DNA of 52,355 nucleotides from Bacteroidota bacterium (GTDB lineage Bacteria > Bacteroidota > Bacteroidia > NS11-12g > UBA9320), in contig JAHEGS010000001.1 in assembly GCA_024645005.1 (NCBI GenBank), positions 1 through 52,355 of the forward strand, written 5' to 3'. The notes under the pieces were generated by a model. That model ran no database searches and had not been told where the DNA came from. It worked only from the letters and a program-made list of their open reading frames with translations. Positions 9,227-19,313 of this stretch are shown piece by piece. The number at the start of each line of letters is the position of its first letter. Within the stretch, counting starts at the first letter, position 1. Made by a program: the position numbers and the translations under genes.

Positions 9227-10731
9227 TTTTTAGGAATGACGAGCTTGTAAAAATCAATGTTAAAGAGTTGAGAATCACGGCTTGCCTTATAGGTTAAGAA
9301 AATAGCTAATGGGAAGAATAGTCCCAAGGCCATCCACATCCCTATAATTGGGGGTAAAACACCTTGTTTGATTAACTTCTCACCAAAAATACTCACGACA
9401 TAATATAAGATGAAGAGTAGGATAGAAACTACTAGAGGTAACCCAAATCCACCTTTTTTAATAATGGCACCTAGTGGGGCTCCAATAAAGAAGAGTAAAA
9501 TGCAAGAAACAGCTAATGTGAATTTTCTATGCCATTCAACGGCATATTTTGCTTTAAGCTCTTTTTGACCAGATAGATCATTGATATTGTTGGAGCTAAT
9601 ACGTTTAATGTTGTTTACATTTTGTGCCGCTCTTTCAATGATATCCTCCATTGACATTGCTTTGTATAGTGTTTTCCTTTTCTTGCTTGGAGTTTTATTA
9701 AGTGGATTTATTGCTATACTTGATAACGAATCAGTGGTAGGTAATGATTTAGTTATAGTTATCTTTTTTCTTGATAATAGATAGGCTAATCTTTTAGAAA
9801 CTGAGGTGTCTTGAATATTGATGGTATCTGAAGCCTCAAAGAAATAAGGTTCTATGTAGTCGAAAAGTGAATTATTTTTTTTTGCAATAAAGCGGTTGAG
9901 TGAATCAATTCGAATATCAAGTTGTTTAATATTCATCATTCGATGATCCTCAGAAAATCGCTCTTTATCTGTTCTATTAAAGGCCAATTCGCTCAAATCA
10001 ATGGTTAGGTGATATGATTCAAATGCCATAGTATTGTGTGGCATGGATTTTTTATAATTAGGGTCATTTACCAACTCTTGATATCGTTTGCCATTTTCGA
10101 GGTATAGGGTCATGAATCGGTTGTCATCACTGATTGTCATTTTCCCTCGCTCTGCAATCAGGATATTATTATTTCCATCTTTTCTATTGGTATTAACATA
10201 GATTAATATGTCTTCGATGGTTTGGTTGTCGTCGTGTTTTTTACCTACTCTGATTTGATAGCCTTCAATATCTTTAAAAAATACATTATCAACGATATTC
10301 ATTGCTGGTTTTTTCTGCATTACATCATAGAGTAGAGCTCCCCAACTTAAGTTGGCTTTTGGAATTAGATTATTAGATACAAAGAAAGCACTGATCGCCA
10401 GGATTATGCTAATGAAAAACATGGGTCTCATTGCCTTTAAAAGGGATACTCCAGCACTTTTTATTGCCACTAGTTCATACCGCTCAGCAAGGTTTCCAAA
10501 GACCATGATGGAAGAGAGGAGGATAGCTAAAGGTAAGGCCATAGGAATGAGATGTATGGCAAAATAAAATATGAATTCAAAGATGACAGATACTTCAAGT
10601 CCTTTCCCAACAAGATCCTCAAGATATTTCCAGATGGTTTGCATTAGAAATAAAAACAATGCAACAAAAAAAGTTCCTATGAAAGGCCCAGTGAAGGATT
10701 TAATAAAAAGCCAGTGTAGTTTCTTCAGCAT
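9214..10731 (-). CDS. LptF/LptG-family (YjgP/YjgQ) permease
   Basis: Likely start MLKKLHWLFIKSFTGPF at 10731; multiple TM segments; ERYELVAIKSAGVSLLKAMRP motif of LptF/G. Confidence 0.88.
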   Translation of the reverse strand: MLKKLHWLFIKSFTGPFIGTFFVALFLFLMQTIWKYLEDLVGKGLEVSVIFEFIFYFAIHLIPMALPLAILLSSIMVFGNLAERYELVAIKSAGVSLLKAMRPMFFISIILAISAFFVSNNLIPKANLSWGALLYDVMQKKPAMNIVDNVFFKDIEGYQIRVGKKHDDNQTIEDILIYVNTNRKDGNNNILIAERGKMTISDDNRFMTLYLENGKRYQELVNDPNYKKSMPHNTMAFESYHLTIDLSELAFNRTDKERFSEDHRMMNIKQLDIRIDSLNRFIAKKNNSLFDYIEPYFFEASDTINIQDTSVSKRLAYLLSRKKITITKSLPTTDSLSSIAINPLNKTPSKKRKTLYKAMSMEDIIERAAQNVNNIKRISSNNINDLSGQKELKAKYAVEWHRKFTLAVSCILLFFIGAPLGAIIKKGGFGLPLVVSILLFILYYVVSIFGEKLIKQGVLPPIIGMWMALGLFFPLAIFLTYKASRDSQLFNIDFYKLVIPKKWRK

Positions 10732-10810
10732 GCTAGAACTTGATTTCAAAAATAGGTAGTACACCGTTTTAAAAGTGTATTTTCGAGTTAAATTATTTTT
10801 CATTGTAGAA

Positions 10811-11977
10811 ATGAACTTAGTTCGATCACTGCTTATCATTGTCTTAACGCTAGTAACGTTATCATCTTCGGCTCAGAGATACAGAGCTAATTATAGAGCG
10901 ATTAAGAAGATACAGCGATTATCTAAAAAAGGAAAGTATGAAGATGCAGAAATTAGAATGCGATCCATTCTTAATCGATATCCTGTCAGTAAAATACTAT
11001 GGGATGATTATATCAAAATAACATTCGAAAATTACCTTCAGAAAGTAAATTCTGGTGGATCAGAAAAAGATGTTCAGAATGCACTTTATAGTCATTACAA
11101 CGCGGTATATTTCGCTAATATGTCAGTTCCATTTAATTCAAAAGCCAGTGGATTATTAAGAGGCCTATATGTCGATAAAATTTATTTTTCTAAAAAAACA
11201 GTGGATGATGAATCATTGAAGCTTTATGAGAAAGCTATCATTGAGATGGATGCTGAAAATTATCAATATGCAATTGAACTATTTGAAAAATCGTATTCAT
11301 TAGATTCAAGCAATTATTCAGCTATAATTGGTTTAGGAAAATCGCATTCAAAATTGGAGTATTATGGAAAGGCAATACAATATTACAAGCAAGCTAAACA
11401 GATTCAGCCCTTCATAAATGTATCAAATGTGCTTTTAGTTTCGGCTTTAATTGCGAAAGGAGAATCGTCGAAAGCTTTAGAAGTATGTAAAAAGAGTCTT
11501 TTAGTTTATCCAGAAGAATTTGTTTTTAGTATGATGAATTCAATACTAGAAAGTCAAAACAAACAATTGTACCGAAACTGGATTCTGCGTTTATCATCCA
11601 TTAATAATGTCAGTGATTACTATCAAAGGGGTCAGCTATTTGATGAACATATGCATTTTTCTCACTACATAGATGCACTAGAAAATGGAAAGAAATATTA
11701 TGATCTTAATGGTCTCCTAAAAGAAGATGTTACGCTTCCAATAAGTCAGTATTTAGAAGTGTATTGTTGGGAAAAAATGCTTGAAGCAACAGAAGGAGAG
11801 GACATCCCAGCATTGAGCTATGCACGATACATAAAAGAGAAGGGTTTACTTGAGCCATATGTGCTTATCAATTTATTTAATGTAGACCTTTATGCTCAAT
11901 TCCAACATTTTATAGAGAATAAGAAAGGTGTTGCTGAAAATTTCATCAATCAGCACTTAATTTCAGGTGGATTATAG
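10811..11977 (+). CDS. TPR-repeat exported protein
   Basis: Start MNLVRSLLIIVLTLVTLSSSAQ; TPR ENYQYAIELFEKSYSLDSSNYSAIIGLGKSHSKLEYYGKAIQYYKQA. Confidence 0.75.
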   Translation: MNLVRSLLIIVLTLVTLSSSAQRYRANYRAIKKIQRLSKKGKYEDAEIRMRSILNRYPVSKILWDDYIKITFENYLQKVNSGGSEKDVQNALYSHYNAVYFANMSVPFNSKASGLLRGLYVDKIYFSKKTVDDESLKLYEKAIIEMDAENYQYAIELFEKSYSLDSSNYSAIIGLGKSHSKLEYYGKAIQYYKQAKQIQPFINVSNVLLVSALIAKGESSKALEVCKKSLLVYPEEFVFSMMNSILESQNKQLYRNWILRLSSINNVSDYYQRGQLFDEHMHFSHYIDALENGKKYYDLNGLLKEDVTLPISQYLEVYCWEKMLEATEGEDIPALSYARYIKEKGLLEPYVLINLFNVDLYAQFQHFIENKKGVAENFINQHLISGGL

Positions 11978-11987
11978 ATGTATAGAA

Positions 11988-14585
11988 TCAAGACTGGCTT
12001 TGCAGTCGCTCAATTTTACGCAATGTATCTTCCTTTTTCTTCTGTTCATTTGCAATAACCTCGGGTTTAGCATTAGCCATGAACTTCTCATTATTCAGTT
12101 TTTTCTCTATGCCAATTAAAAATCCTTGTAATCGTTTAATTTCTTTTTGATTAGAAGCGGTATCAATTTCTTTGACAAAATCTTGGAAAGTAATAACAAC
12201 CTCATCAGTACCAATTAAAACCTTGAAAGGGGTGCTTTCGCTGGCTTTTACTGATATTGATGCATTTGCAAGCTTATGAATGATTCCCTCTGTTGATTCG
12301 TAAATGGTATTATTCTTTACATTTAATTGTATAAATGCGGGTATCTTTGGAGATATCCCATTTTCATTTCTTTTAGCTCTAATTTCAGAAACTAGATTAA
12401 ATATGTTTTGATGGATTGAGACTCCTAATGGTTCTTGGTTAGGCCAATTTTGTTGGTTGATGTATTGTCCGTTTCTTTCACCTAATCCATGCCATAATTC
12501 TTCCGTGATAAATGGCATGAATGGATGTAGAAGTTTTAATATTTGATCAAACATTTGAATAACTTTATCCGAATCTTTAGCATATACCGGGTGACCATAT
12601 GCAGGTTTAATCATTTCTAAATACCAACCACTGAAGTCATCTCGTGTCAATTTGTAGAGTTCCATCAACGCATCGGATATTCTGAAGTCATCAAAATAGG
12701 AGTTTATCCTTTCAATGGTTAGACTAAGTTTATGGCTCATCCATTGATGTGCTTGTAAACTGTGATTTTTTGAAAATTCATCTTGAACTTCAGTAACTTC
12801 TAATCCCTTAATTAAACGGAATGAATTCCACAATTTATTACAAAAGTTTCGACCTTGCTCACACAAAGCTTCATCAAATAAGATGTCGTTTCCTGCAGGA
12901 GCACTTAACATTAGTCCCATTCGAACTCCATCGGTTCCGAATTTTTCCATTAAACGAATAGGGTCTGGGCTATTGCCCAAAGACTTAGACATTTTTCGTC
13001 TATCCTTATCTCTAACTATTCCTGTAAAATATACGTTTTTGAATGGAATTTGCTTTTTAAAAGCATGGCCAGCCATGACCATTCTTGCTACCCAAAAGAA
13101 AATAATATCTGGGGCTGTTACCAGATCAGAAGTAGGGTAGTAGTAGTCTAATTCTTTTTGACCTTCATTTTTAAAACCATCAAAAACACTGATTGGCCAC
13201 AACCAACTACTGAACCAAGTGTCCAATACATCTTCGTCTTGTTTTAAATCAGATGCAGTCCATTTTGGATTAGTCGATTTTTTAATTGCTTCTTCAGCAG
13301 TCTTTGCGATGATTGGAGAACCGTCAGGGGTGTACCATGCTGGAATTCGATGCCCCCACCATAATTGTCTAGAAATACACCAGTCTTTGATGTTTTCAAG
13401 CCAGTGGCGATACGTATTTTTAAATTTAGCAGGATGAAATTGAATTTTATCATTCATCACATCCGAGAGTGACTCTGGATATTCCTCCATGAATTTCTTC
13501 ATGTCCACAAACCATTGTGCTGAAAGACGAGGTTCGACTATAGCTTTGGTACGTTCACTTTTTCCTACTTTGTTTACGATTTGCTCGGTTTTTATCAATT
13601 TTCCTTGTTTCTCAAGCTCATTAATCACTAGTTTTCTTGCTTTAAACCGATCTTCGCCAACAAAAATTTGAGCAGATTTACTTAGAGTTCCATCGTCATT
13701 AAAGCAGTCAATGGTGGCTAATTGATGTTTTTTGCCGAGTTCGTAATCATTAAAGTCATGGGCTGGAGTGACTTTCAATGCTCCTGTACCAAATTCAATG
13801 TCAATATATTCATCAGCAATGATTGGGATAGACCTCTTAATCAATGGAACTAAACACGACTTTCCGACTAAATGCTTGTATCTTTCATCATTTGGATGCA
13901 CACATATAGCGGTGTCACCCATAATTGTCTCAGGTCTGGTAGTAGCTATTTGTATTGATTCATCACTTTCAGAAAGCGAATAGTTAATGTAGTAAAGTTG
14001 AGCATTTTGTTCTTCATGATTAACTTCCTCATCGCTTAAAGCGGTTTTCCCAACAGGATCCCAATTAATCATTCGAGTTCCATGGTAGATAAAACCCTTA
14101 GCGTGCAAATCGATGAAAGAATCAATGACAGCCTCAGATAAATCAGGTTCCATGGTAAATCGTGTTCGTTCCCAATCGCAACTACATCCCAGTTTTTTTA
14201 ATTGATCAAGAATGATATTTCCGTATTTATTTTTCCAATCAAAAGCATGATCTAGAAATTCTTCTCTGGAGATATTATCTTTTGATATTCCTTGATCTTT
14301 TAGTTGTTGAACTACTTTATTTTCAGTCGCAATAGATGCATGATCGGTTCCAGGAACCCAGCAAGCATTAAAACCAAGCATGCGAGAACGTCTAACTAAG
14401 ATATCTTGAATAGTATTATTTAGCATGTGCCCCATGTGAAGGATTCCAGTCACATTGGGTGGTGGCATAACTACAGTATAGCTTGGTCTCTCATCTGGTA
14501 TAGATGAAAATATTTTTTTCTCAATCCACTCGTTATACCAACGTTGCTCAATACCTTCTGGGTTATATTTTGCTGAAATCTCCAT
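11988..14585 (-). CDS. valS: Valine--tRNA ligase
   Basis: MEISAKYNPEGIEQRWYNEW; HMGHMLNN (HIGH-type), KMSKSLGNSPDP, C-terminal coiled-coil. Confidence 0.97.
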   Translation of the reverse strand: MEISAKYNPEGIEQRWYNEWIEKKIFSSIPDERPSYTVVMPPPNVTGILHMGHMLNNTIQDILVRRSRMLGFNACWVPGTDHASIATENKVVQQLKDQGISKDNISREEFLDHAFDWKNKYGNIILDQLKKLGCSCDWERTRFTMEPDLSEAVIDSFIDLHAKGFIYHGTRMINWDPVGKTALSDEEVNHEEQNAQLYYINYSLSESDESIQIATTRPETIMGDTAICVHPNDERYKHLVGKSCLVPLIKRSIPIIADEYIDIEFGTGALKVTPAHDFNDYELGKKHQLATIDCFNDDGTLSKSAQIFVGEDRFKARKLVINELEKQGKLIKTEQIVNKVGKSERTKAIVEPRLSAQWFVDMKKFMEEYPESLSDVMNDKIQFHPAKFKNTYRHWLENIKDWCISRQLWWGHRIPAWYTPDGSPIIAKTAEEAIKKSTNPKWTASDLKQDEDVLDTWFSSWLWPISVFDGFKNEGQKELDYYYPTSDLVTAPDIIFFWVARMVMAGHAFKKQIPFKNVYFTGIVRDKDRRKMSKSLGNSPDPIRLMEKFGTDGVRMGLMLSAPAGNDILFDEALCEQGRNFCNKLWNSFRLIKGLEVTEVQDEFSKNHSLQAHQWMSHKLSLTIERINSYFDDFRISDALMELYKLTRDDFSGWYLEMIKPAYGHPVYAKDSDKVIQMFDQILKLLHPFMPFITEELWHGLGERNGQYINQQNWPNQEPLGVSIHQNIFNLVSEIRAKRNENGISPKIPAFIQLNVKNNTIYESTEGIIHKLANASISVKASESTPFKVLIGTDEVVITFQDFVKEIDTASNQKEIKRLQGFLIGIEKKLNNEKFMANAKPEVIANEQKKKEDTLRKIERLQSQS

Positions 14586-14636
14586 GATTTGTTCTTGGTT
14601 GTAATTTTTTTGTGTGATGTATATTATGCAAATAAA

Positions 14637-14670
14637 AAAGCCCATCGTGGCATTACCAAGACGGGCTTTG
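14637..14670 (-). terminator. Imperfect terminator between rplS and valS
   Basis: AAAGCCCATCGTGG-catta-CCAAGACGGGCTTT imperfect inverted repeat. Confidence 0.5.
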
Positions 14671-14699
14671 TATAATTTGAATAATCTATTTTGTATTGA

Positions 14700-15041
14700 T
14701 TATCTTTTTTCTTTGATTCGAGCACTTTTACCTGAACGACCACGTAGATAGAATATTCTAGCCCTTCTAACTTTACCTCTACGATTGACTTCAATTTTAT
14801 CGATGTTAGGTGAATTCAAAGGAAATATTCTTTCAACACCAACGCCACTACTGATTTTTCGTACCGTGAATGTTTCATCTAATCCAGAATTTCTGCACTG
14901 AAGAACAGTACCTTGGAATACCTGAATACGTTCTTTGTCACCCTCTTTAATTTTATAGTGAACTGAAACGTTGTCGCCTGCTGCAAATTCTGGGATGTCG
15001 GTTCTTATTTGTTCTGCTGCTATTTGCTTTACTAAATCCAT
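14700..15041 (-). CDS. rplS: 50S ribosomal protein L19
   Basis: [46 protein letters not shown]...[20 protein letters not shown] track start is over-extended. Confidence 0.97.
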   Translation of the reverse strand: MDLVKQIAAEQIRTDIPEFAAGDNVSVHYKIKEGDKERIQVFQGTVLQCRNSGLDETFTVRKISSGVGVERIFPLNSPNIDKIEVNRRGKVRRARIFYLRGRSGKSARIKEKR

Positions 15042-15059
15042 TTTTTTAATAAGTGGGTG

Positions 15060-15067
15060 CAAAAGTA
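15060..15067 (-). promoter_or_regulatory. -7 element (TACTTTTG) for rplS
   Basis: Reverse complement TACTTTTGCACCC just upstream of rplS start. Confidence 0.6.
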
Positions 15068-15163
15068 ATAAAAAGAATGAGGGCTTATTAACATTATTTA
15101 AAAAAATGTCGATATTTAAGAAGAAAAAAGAATCGGTATTTAGGTAGATATACAAATAAATTT

Positions 15164-15171
15164 TACTTTTG
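15164..15171 (+). promoter_or_regulatory. -7 element (TACTTTTG) for rplU
   Basis: TACTTTTGCAGC 16 nt before the rplU ATG. Confidence 0.6.
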
Positions 15172-15187
15172 CAGCTCTAAAAATAAT

Positions 15188-15502
15188 ATGTACGCAATAG
15201 TTGATATAGCAGGCAAGCAATTTAAGGTTCAAAAAGATCAAAAATTGTATGTCCATAGATTAGGTGAAGACACCGGCAAATCATTTAGTTTTGACAACGT
15301 AATGCTTGTTGAAGATTCGGGTAAAGTAACTGTAGGAACTCCATCAATTAAAGGAGCCACTGTAAAAGCTAAAGTACTTGACCATCTTAAAGGAGACAAG
15401 GTTATTGTTTTTAAGAAAAAGAGAAGAAAAGGGTACAAGGTTAAAAATGGTCACAGACAGTATCTAACACAAATTCAAATAGAAAGCATTAAGGCAAAAT
15501 AA
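15188..15502 (+). CDS. rplU: 50S ribosomal protein L21
   Basis: MYAIVDIAGKQFKVQKDQKLYVHRL...KRRKGYKVKNGHRQYLTQIQI. Confidence 0.97.
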   Translation: MYAIVDIAGKQFKVQKDQKLYVHRLGEDTGKSFSFDNVMLVEDSGKVTVGTPSIKGATVKAKVLDHLKGDKVIVFKKKRRKGYKVKNGHRQYLTQIQIESIKAK

Positions 15503-15505
15503 ACC

Positions 15506-15754
15506 ATGGCACATAAAAAAGGAGCTGGAAGTAGTAAAAATGGAAGAGAGTCGCACAGTAAACGACTTGGTGTTAAAATATTCGGTGGGCAAGAGTGCAT
15601 CGCCGGCAACATATTGGTTAGACAACGTGGTACAGTTCACCACCCTGGTAAAAATGTGGGTATGGGTAAAGATCACACTCTATTTGCACTAACTGATGGT
15701 AAAGTAGAGTTTAAGAAAAAAGCAAATAATCGTTCGTTTGTGAACGTAGTTTAA
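15506..15754 (+). CDS. rpmA: 50S ribosomal protein L27
   Basis: [62 protein letters not shown]. Confidence 0.97.
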   Translation: MAHKKGAGSSKNGRESHSKRLGVKIFGGQECIAGNILVRQRGTVHHPGKNVGMGKDHTLFALTDGKVEFKKKANNRSFVNVV

Positions 15755-15781
15755 AAAAATATTTTTTTTTTATTCGGATTG

Positions 15782-15811
15782 TTGTTCATCTGAATATTAG
15801 TTATAAATTTG
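15782..15811 (+). promoter_or_regulatory. Promoter of orphan sRNA (TTG - 19 nt - TAAATTTG)
   Basis: TTG at 15782-15784 and TAAATTTG at 15804-15811; the best -33/-7 match I found in the window. Confidence 0.65.
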
Positions 15812-15817
15812 TACCAA

Positions 15818-15943
15818 CAAACAAGGCAATCATTAAGCGTCTCAATAAAATAGAGGCAATATAGATTAAAGACCTTGGGCGTTCTAGCCCAAGATTTAGA
15901 GTTTTCATAGTCAATTGAAAAGGTCCTCTCGGGGACCTTTTCT
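15818..15943 (+). ncRNA. Candidate orphan structured small RNA
   Basis: Non-coding interval with own promoter, hairpin CTTGGGC-gttcta-GCCCAAG (15874-15893), smaller stem GTCTC/GAGGC, and terminator AAAAGGTCC...GGACCTTTT. Confidence 0.6.
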
Positions 15944-15944
15944 T
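15918..15944 (+). terminator. Terminator of orphan sRNA
   Basis: AAAAGGTCC-tctcgg-GGACCTTTTcttattt. Confidence 0.8.
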
Positions 15945-15963
15945 ATTTATATCATTTTGTAAT

Positions 15964-16608
15964 TTATTGAAAGATTTTACTCCCTACTCGAATTAGAGAA
16001 CTACCACATTCGATCGCCTGAATGTAATCACCACTCATACCCATTGAAAGTGTAGTCCAGTTCAGCTGATCTTTCCATTTATTGAAAAAGGATTCAAGTT
16101 TTTTGAATTCAGATTTTATAATCGCTGTGTCAGGCGTATTGGTTGCCATACCCATTAAACCTAGGAGCTCAATATTTTTAAATTCTGAAATTTCATTAGA
16201 TTCGATAATTTGAGTAAGGTCATTCATTGAAAAACCATATTTATGTTCCTCCTCAGCAATATGAACTTGTAAAAGAATAGGAATAACTCGGTGATTCTTT
16301 CTTGCTTCTTTATTAATTTCTTTGAGTAACTTAATACGATCAACGGATTGTATAAGATGGATAAACGGAGCTATAAATTTAACCTTGTTGGTTTGTAAAT
16401 GACCAATCATATGCCAACGGATGTCATTTGGCATCAATTCTTTCTTTTTTGTGAGTTCTTGAACTCTATTCTCAGCAAAATCTCGCTGATTCGCCTCATA
16501 TACTTGATTTAATTCCTCAATGGTTCTATATTTTGAAACCACAACTAATTCGACATTTCCTATTTCTTGCCGTATTTGTGTGATATTTTCGCGTATAGAA
16601 TGAGACAT
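15964..16608 (-). CDS. YggS-family pyridoxal phosphate homeostasis protein
   Basis: ELVVVSKYRTIEELNQVYEANQRDFAENRVQELTKK...RWHMIGHLQTNKVKFI...LSMGMSGDYIQAIECGSSLIRVGSKIF. Confidence 0.95.
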   Translation of the reverse strand: MSHSIRENITQIRQEIGNVELVVVSKYRTIEELNQVYEANQRDFAENRVQELTKKKELMPNDIRWHMIGHLQTNKVKFIAPFIHLIQSVDRIKLLKEINKEARKNHRVIPILLQVHIAEEEHKYGFSMNDLTQIIESNEISEFKNIELLGLMGMATNTPDTAIIKSEFKKLESFFNKWKDQLNWTTLSMGMSGDYIQAIECGSSLIRVGSKIFQ

Positions 16609-16938
16609 ATTTTCGTCGCAAAGATATTTTTACTTTATTTAATAGTTATAATTTTTGGATGCAACTCAAATACAGAACAGAAACCTGATGGTGTAATTGA
16701 AGAAAAAGTAATGATTGAGATTATAAAAGATCTAAAAATATTAGATGCAGCCCAAAAATCGTTTGTAACGGGAAGTATTGAAGGGAAAATGATGAGAGAT
16801 ACTTCTTACACTATTGTATTTAACAAGTATAACACAAATGCAGAACAATTTGATAGTAGTCTACGATCATATGCCAGAAATCCTAAAATATTGGCTCAAT
16901 TAATGGATGAAGTCGGTAAGAAGATAAATCGTTACTAG
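16600..16938 (+). CDS. DUF4296-like lipoprotein
   Basis: Likely start MRHIFVAKIFLLYLIVIIFGCNS at 16600; lipobox IFGC; MIEIIKDLKILDAAQ...YNTNAEQFDSSLRSYARNPKILAQLMDEV. Confidence 0.75.
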   Translation: MRHIFVAKIFLLYLIVIIFGCNSNTEQKPDGVIEEKVMIEIIKDLKILDAAQKSFVTGSIEGKMMRDTSYTIVFNKYNTNAEQFDSSLRSYARNPKILAQLMDEVGKKINRY

Positions 16939-16940
16939 TT

Positions 16941-19286
16941 GTGCTTTTTCCAAAAAATATTAATAAAAAATTAGGCTTTGATCAATTTCTTGAATTTGCG
17001 AAAAATCATTGTGAGACGGAATTAGGAAAATCAATTTACCAAAAAATAAGATTCACCCACCAATCGGAGATTCTTTCTCTGTGGTTAGAACAAACTAAGG
17101 AAGCACAAGAAATACTTGAAGAAGCTCAACTAAATGTATCACTTCCACTTGACTTTGATTTACATGAAAAAACTGCCCATATTCAAGGATTTTTCTATGA
17201 AACTGAGTCAATACAAGAAATTAGTGATTTTCTTAAATCAAGTAAAAAGGTAGATGATTTTTTTAAAAATAATCTTGAGGAATATCCAAAACTATCACGA
17301 GTTTTTAAAGATATAGCAATAGACTACTCACTAATCGATCAGGTAGATCAAATTCTAGATCCAGATGGCAGTATCAAACCATCTGCCACGCCCATGCTTC
17401 GTAAAATATATGGTCAAATAAAAAAATTAGAAACCAGCATATTTAAGAGTTCAAATTCTATTTTTTTACATGCCAAAGAAAAAGGATTGCTTGCCGATAC
17501 AGAGTTAGGTATAAAAAATGGGAGAGTAGTGCTCCCTGTTTTATCGGAATATAAACGAAAGGTGCATGGCGTATTAATTGATCAATCTGGTACGGGTAAA
17601 ATTTCCTATATAGAACCAATTGAAATTGTAAGTTTAAATAATGACTTGTCAGAGTTACAAATAAAAAAGAGGCAGGAAATCATTACTATTTTGAAGAAAA
17701 TAACGACCCATATCGTCTCTAATTTAAGAGATATCAAAATAGCAAGACAAAATTTGGCATTTTATGACTTTGTAAGATCAAAAGCTAGGCTTGCATCTGA
17801 CTGGGAATGTCAGTTACCTAAGTTTGATTCGCATACTTATGTAATCAATAGTAAACACCCACTATTAAAAGAAAGGCTTAAAGATGAAAATAAGCAATTA
17901 GTGCCTCTTGATTACTCGTTAGATAAAAATAATCGCATTATTGTAATCTCAGGTCCAAATGCAGGAGGTAAGTCAGTTGCATTAAAAACGGTCGGTTTGC
18001 TCCAAATGATGTTACAACACGGTTTTTTGGTCCCATGTACTGCTGAAAGTACTTTCCAACTTTTTGAGCATATTTTTATAGATATTGGAGATGATCAGAG
18101 TATTGAATCAGATTTGAGTACGTATTCTTCTCATCTTAAGTCAGTTAAACACATCGTTAATTTTTGTAATAATAAAACATTGATTTTAATGGATGAGATA
18201 GGTACTGGAACAGATCCTATGTTTGGAGGGCCAATTGCAGAGGCTGTCTTGGAATCTATCCACGCAAAAAATGCGTATGGTATTATTACGACTCATTTCA
18301 GCAATATAAAGGCCAAAGCTGATCAGCTCAATGGAATTCAAAATGCTGCTATGCTGTTTGATGTTGAAAATTTAATTCCGTTATACAAATTGCAAGTTGG
18401 AAAGCCTGGAAGTTCTTTCTCATTTGAAGTAGCCAGTAATATTGGTCTTAATAAAAAAATAATAAAAAGAGCAAAAGCACTGACAGATACGAAACAATAT
18501 GATTTAGATGAATTACTCTCTGATGTTCAGTCACAACAAGAAAAACTCAAGGAAAAAGAACGAGTGTTGAATAAAAAACTAGCTAATGCAAAAGACTATG
18601 AACGTGAATATAGATTGCTTAAAGAGCAAATAGAGAATCATAAATCCCAGATTATCCAGCAAGCGAATACACAAGCTAGCTCTATTATAAAGTCGGCAAA
18701 CAAAGAGATTGAAAAAACAATTAGACTTATCAAAGAGAGTGCTGCTGATAAGAAAAAAACAAATAAGGTAAGAAATTCATTGAGCCAAAAAGTATCAAAA
18801 TTGGGTAAAAAACACCCTGAATATTCATCTGATATAGTCTATGAAATTGGAGATCAAGTGCAAGTGAAAGGTTCGGATACTGCTGGAGAAATAACGGAAA
18901 TCAAAAAAAATAGAATTACTATAAATTTTGGTGGTTTGACAACCAAAACGAGCATAGAAAATATTGAGAAGGTAGGAGAAAAAAATGCTAAAAAAGTAAA
19001 AAAGTATATAAGTGAATCTTCCTATCTTCAAAAGCAGAAGAATTTTAAATCAGAAATTGATGTTCGAGGAATGAGGACGCATGAAGCCCTTATTGAAGTA
19101 GATAATTTAATTGATACAGCATTGATTATGGGTGTTTCCAAACTGAGAATTTTACATGGTAAAGGAAATGGCATTTTAAGAACAGAAATTAGAAAGCATT
19201 TAAAACTAAATCCAATAATAGCTGACATGTCATATGAACGGGTTGATTTAGGTGGCGAGGGAATTAGTATCATAGAATTAAGTTAA
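16941..19286 (+). CDS. mutS2: MutS2-type endonuclease/ATPase with C-terminal Smr domain
   Basis: GTG start; Walker A GPNAGGKSVALKT, MDEIGTGTDP; Smr motif LRILHGKGNGILR. Confidence 0.95.
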   Translation: MLFPKNINKKLGFDQFLEFAKNHCETELGKSIYQKIRFTHQSEILSLWLEQTKEAQEILEEAQLNVSLPLDFDLHEKTAHIQGFFYETESIQEISDFLKSSKKVDDFFKNNLEEYPKLSRVFKDIAIDYSLIDQVDQILDPDGSIKPSATPMLRKIYGQIKKLETSIFKSSNSIFLHAKEKGLLADTELGIKNGRVVLPVLSEYKRKVHGVLIDQSGTGKISYIEPIEIVSLNNDLSELQIKKRQEIITILKKITTHIVSNLRDIKIARQNLAFYDFVRSKARLASDWECQLPKFDSHTYVINSKHPLLKERLKDENKQLVPLDYSLDKNNRIIVISGPNAGGKSVALKTVGLLQMMLQHGFLVPCTAESTFQLFEHIFIDIGDDQSIESDLSTYSSHLKSVKHIVNFCNNKTLILMDEIGTGTDPMFGGPIAEAVLESIHAKNAYGIITTHFSNIKAKADQLNGIQNAAMLFDVENLIPLYKLQVGKPGSSFSFEVASNIGLNKKIIKRAKALTDTKQYDLDELLSDVQSQQEKLKEKERVLNKKLANAKDYEREYRLLKEQIENHKSQIIQQANTQASSIIKSANKEIEKTIRLIKESAADKKKTNKVRNSLSQKVSKLGKKHPEYSSDIVYEIGDQVQVKGSDTAGEITEIKKNRITINFGGLTTKTSIENIEKVGEKNAKKVKKYISESSYLQKQKNFKSEIDVRGMRTHEALIEVDNLIDTALIMGVSKLRILHGKGNGILRTEIRKHLKLNPIIADMSYERVDLGGEGISIIELS

Positions 19287-19313
19287 CTTCGCTATTGAAG
19301 TATTCATATTTAC

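Noticed and set aside
12883-13140. Antisense ORFs within valS (12883-13140, 13219-13437, 13768-13983 and others)
   Set aside because: Shadow ORFs opposite a highly conserved tRNA synthetase gene.
16941-19286. Possible anti-phage role for MutS2/Smr protein
   Set aside because: Standard full-length MutS2 with housekeeping neighbours; nothing specific suggests defence.
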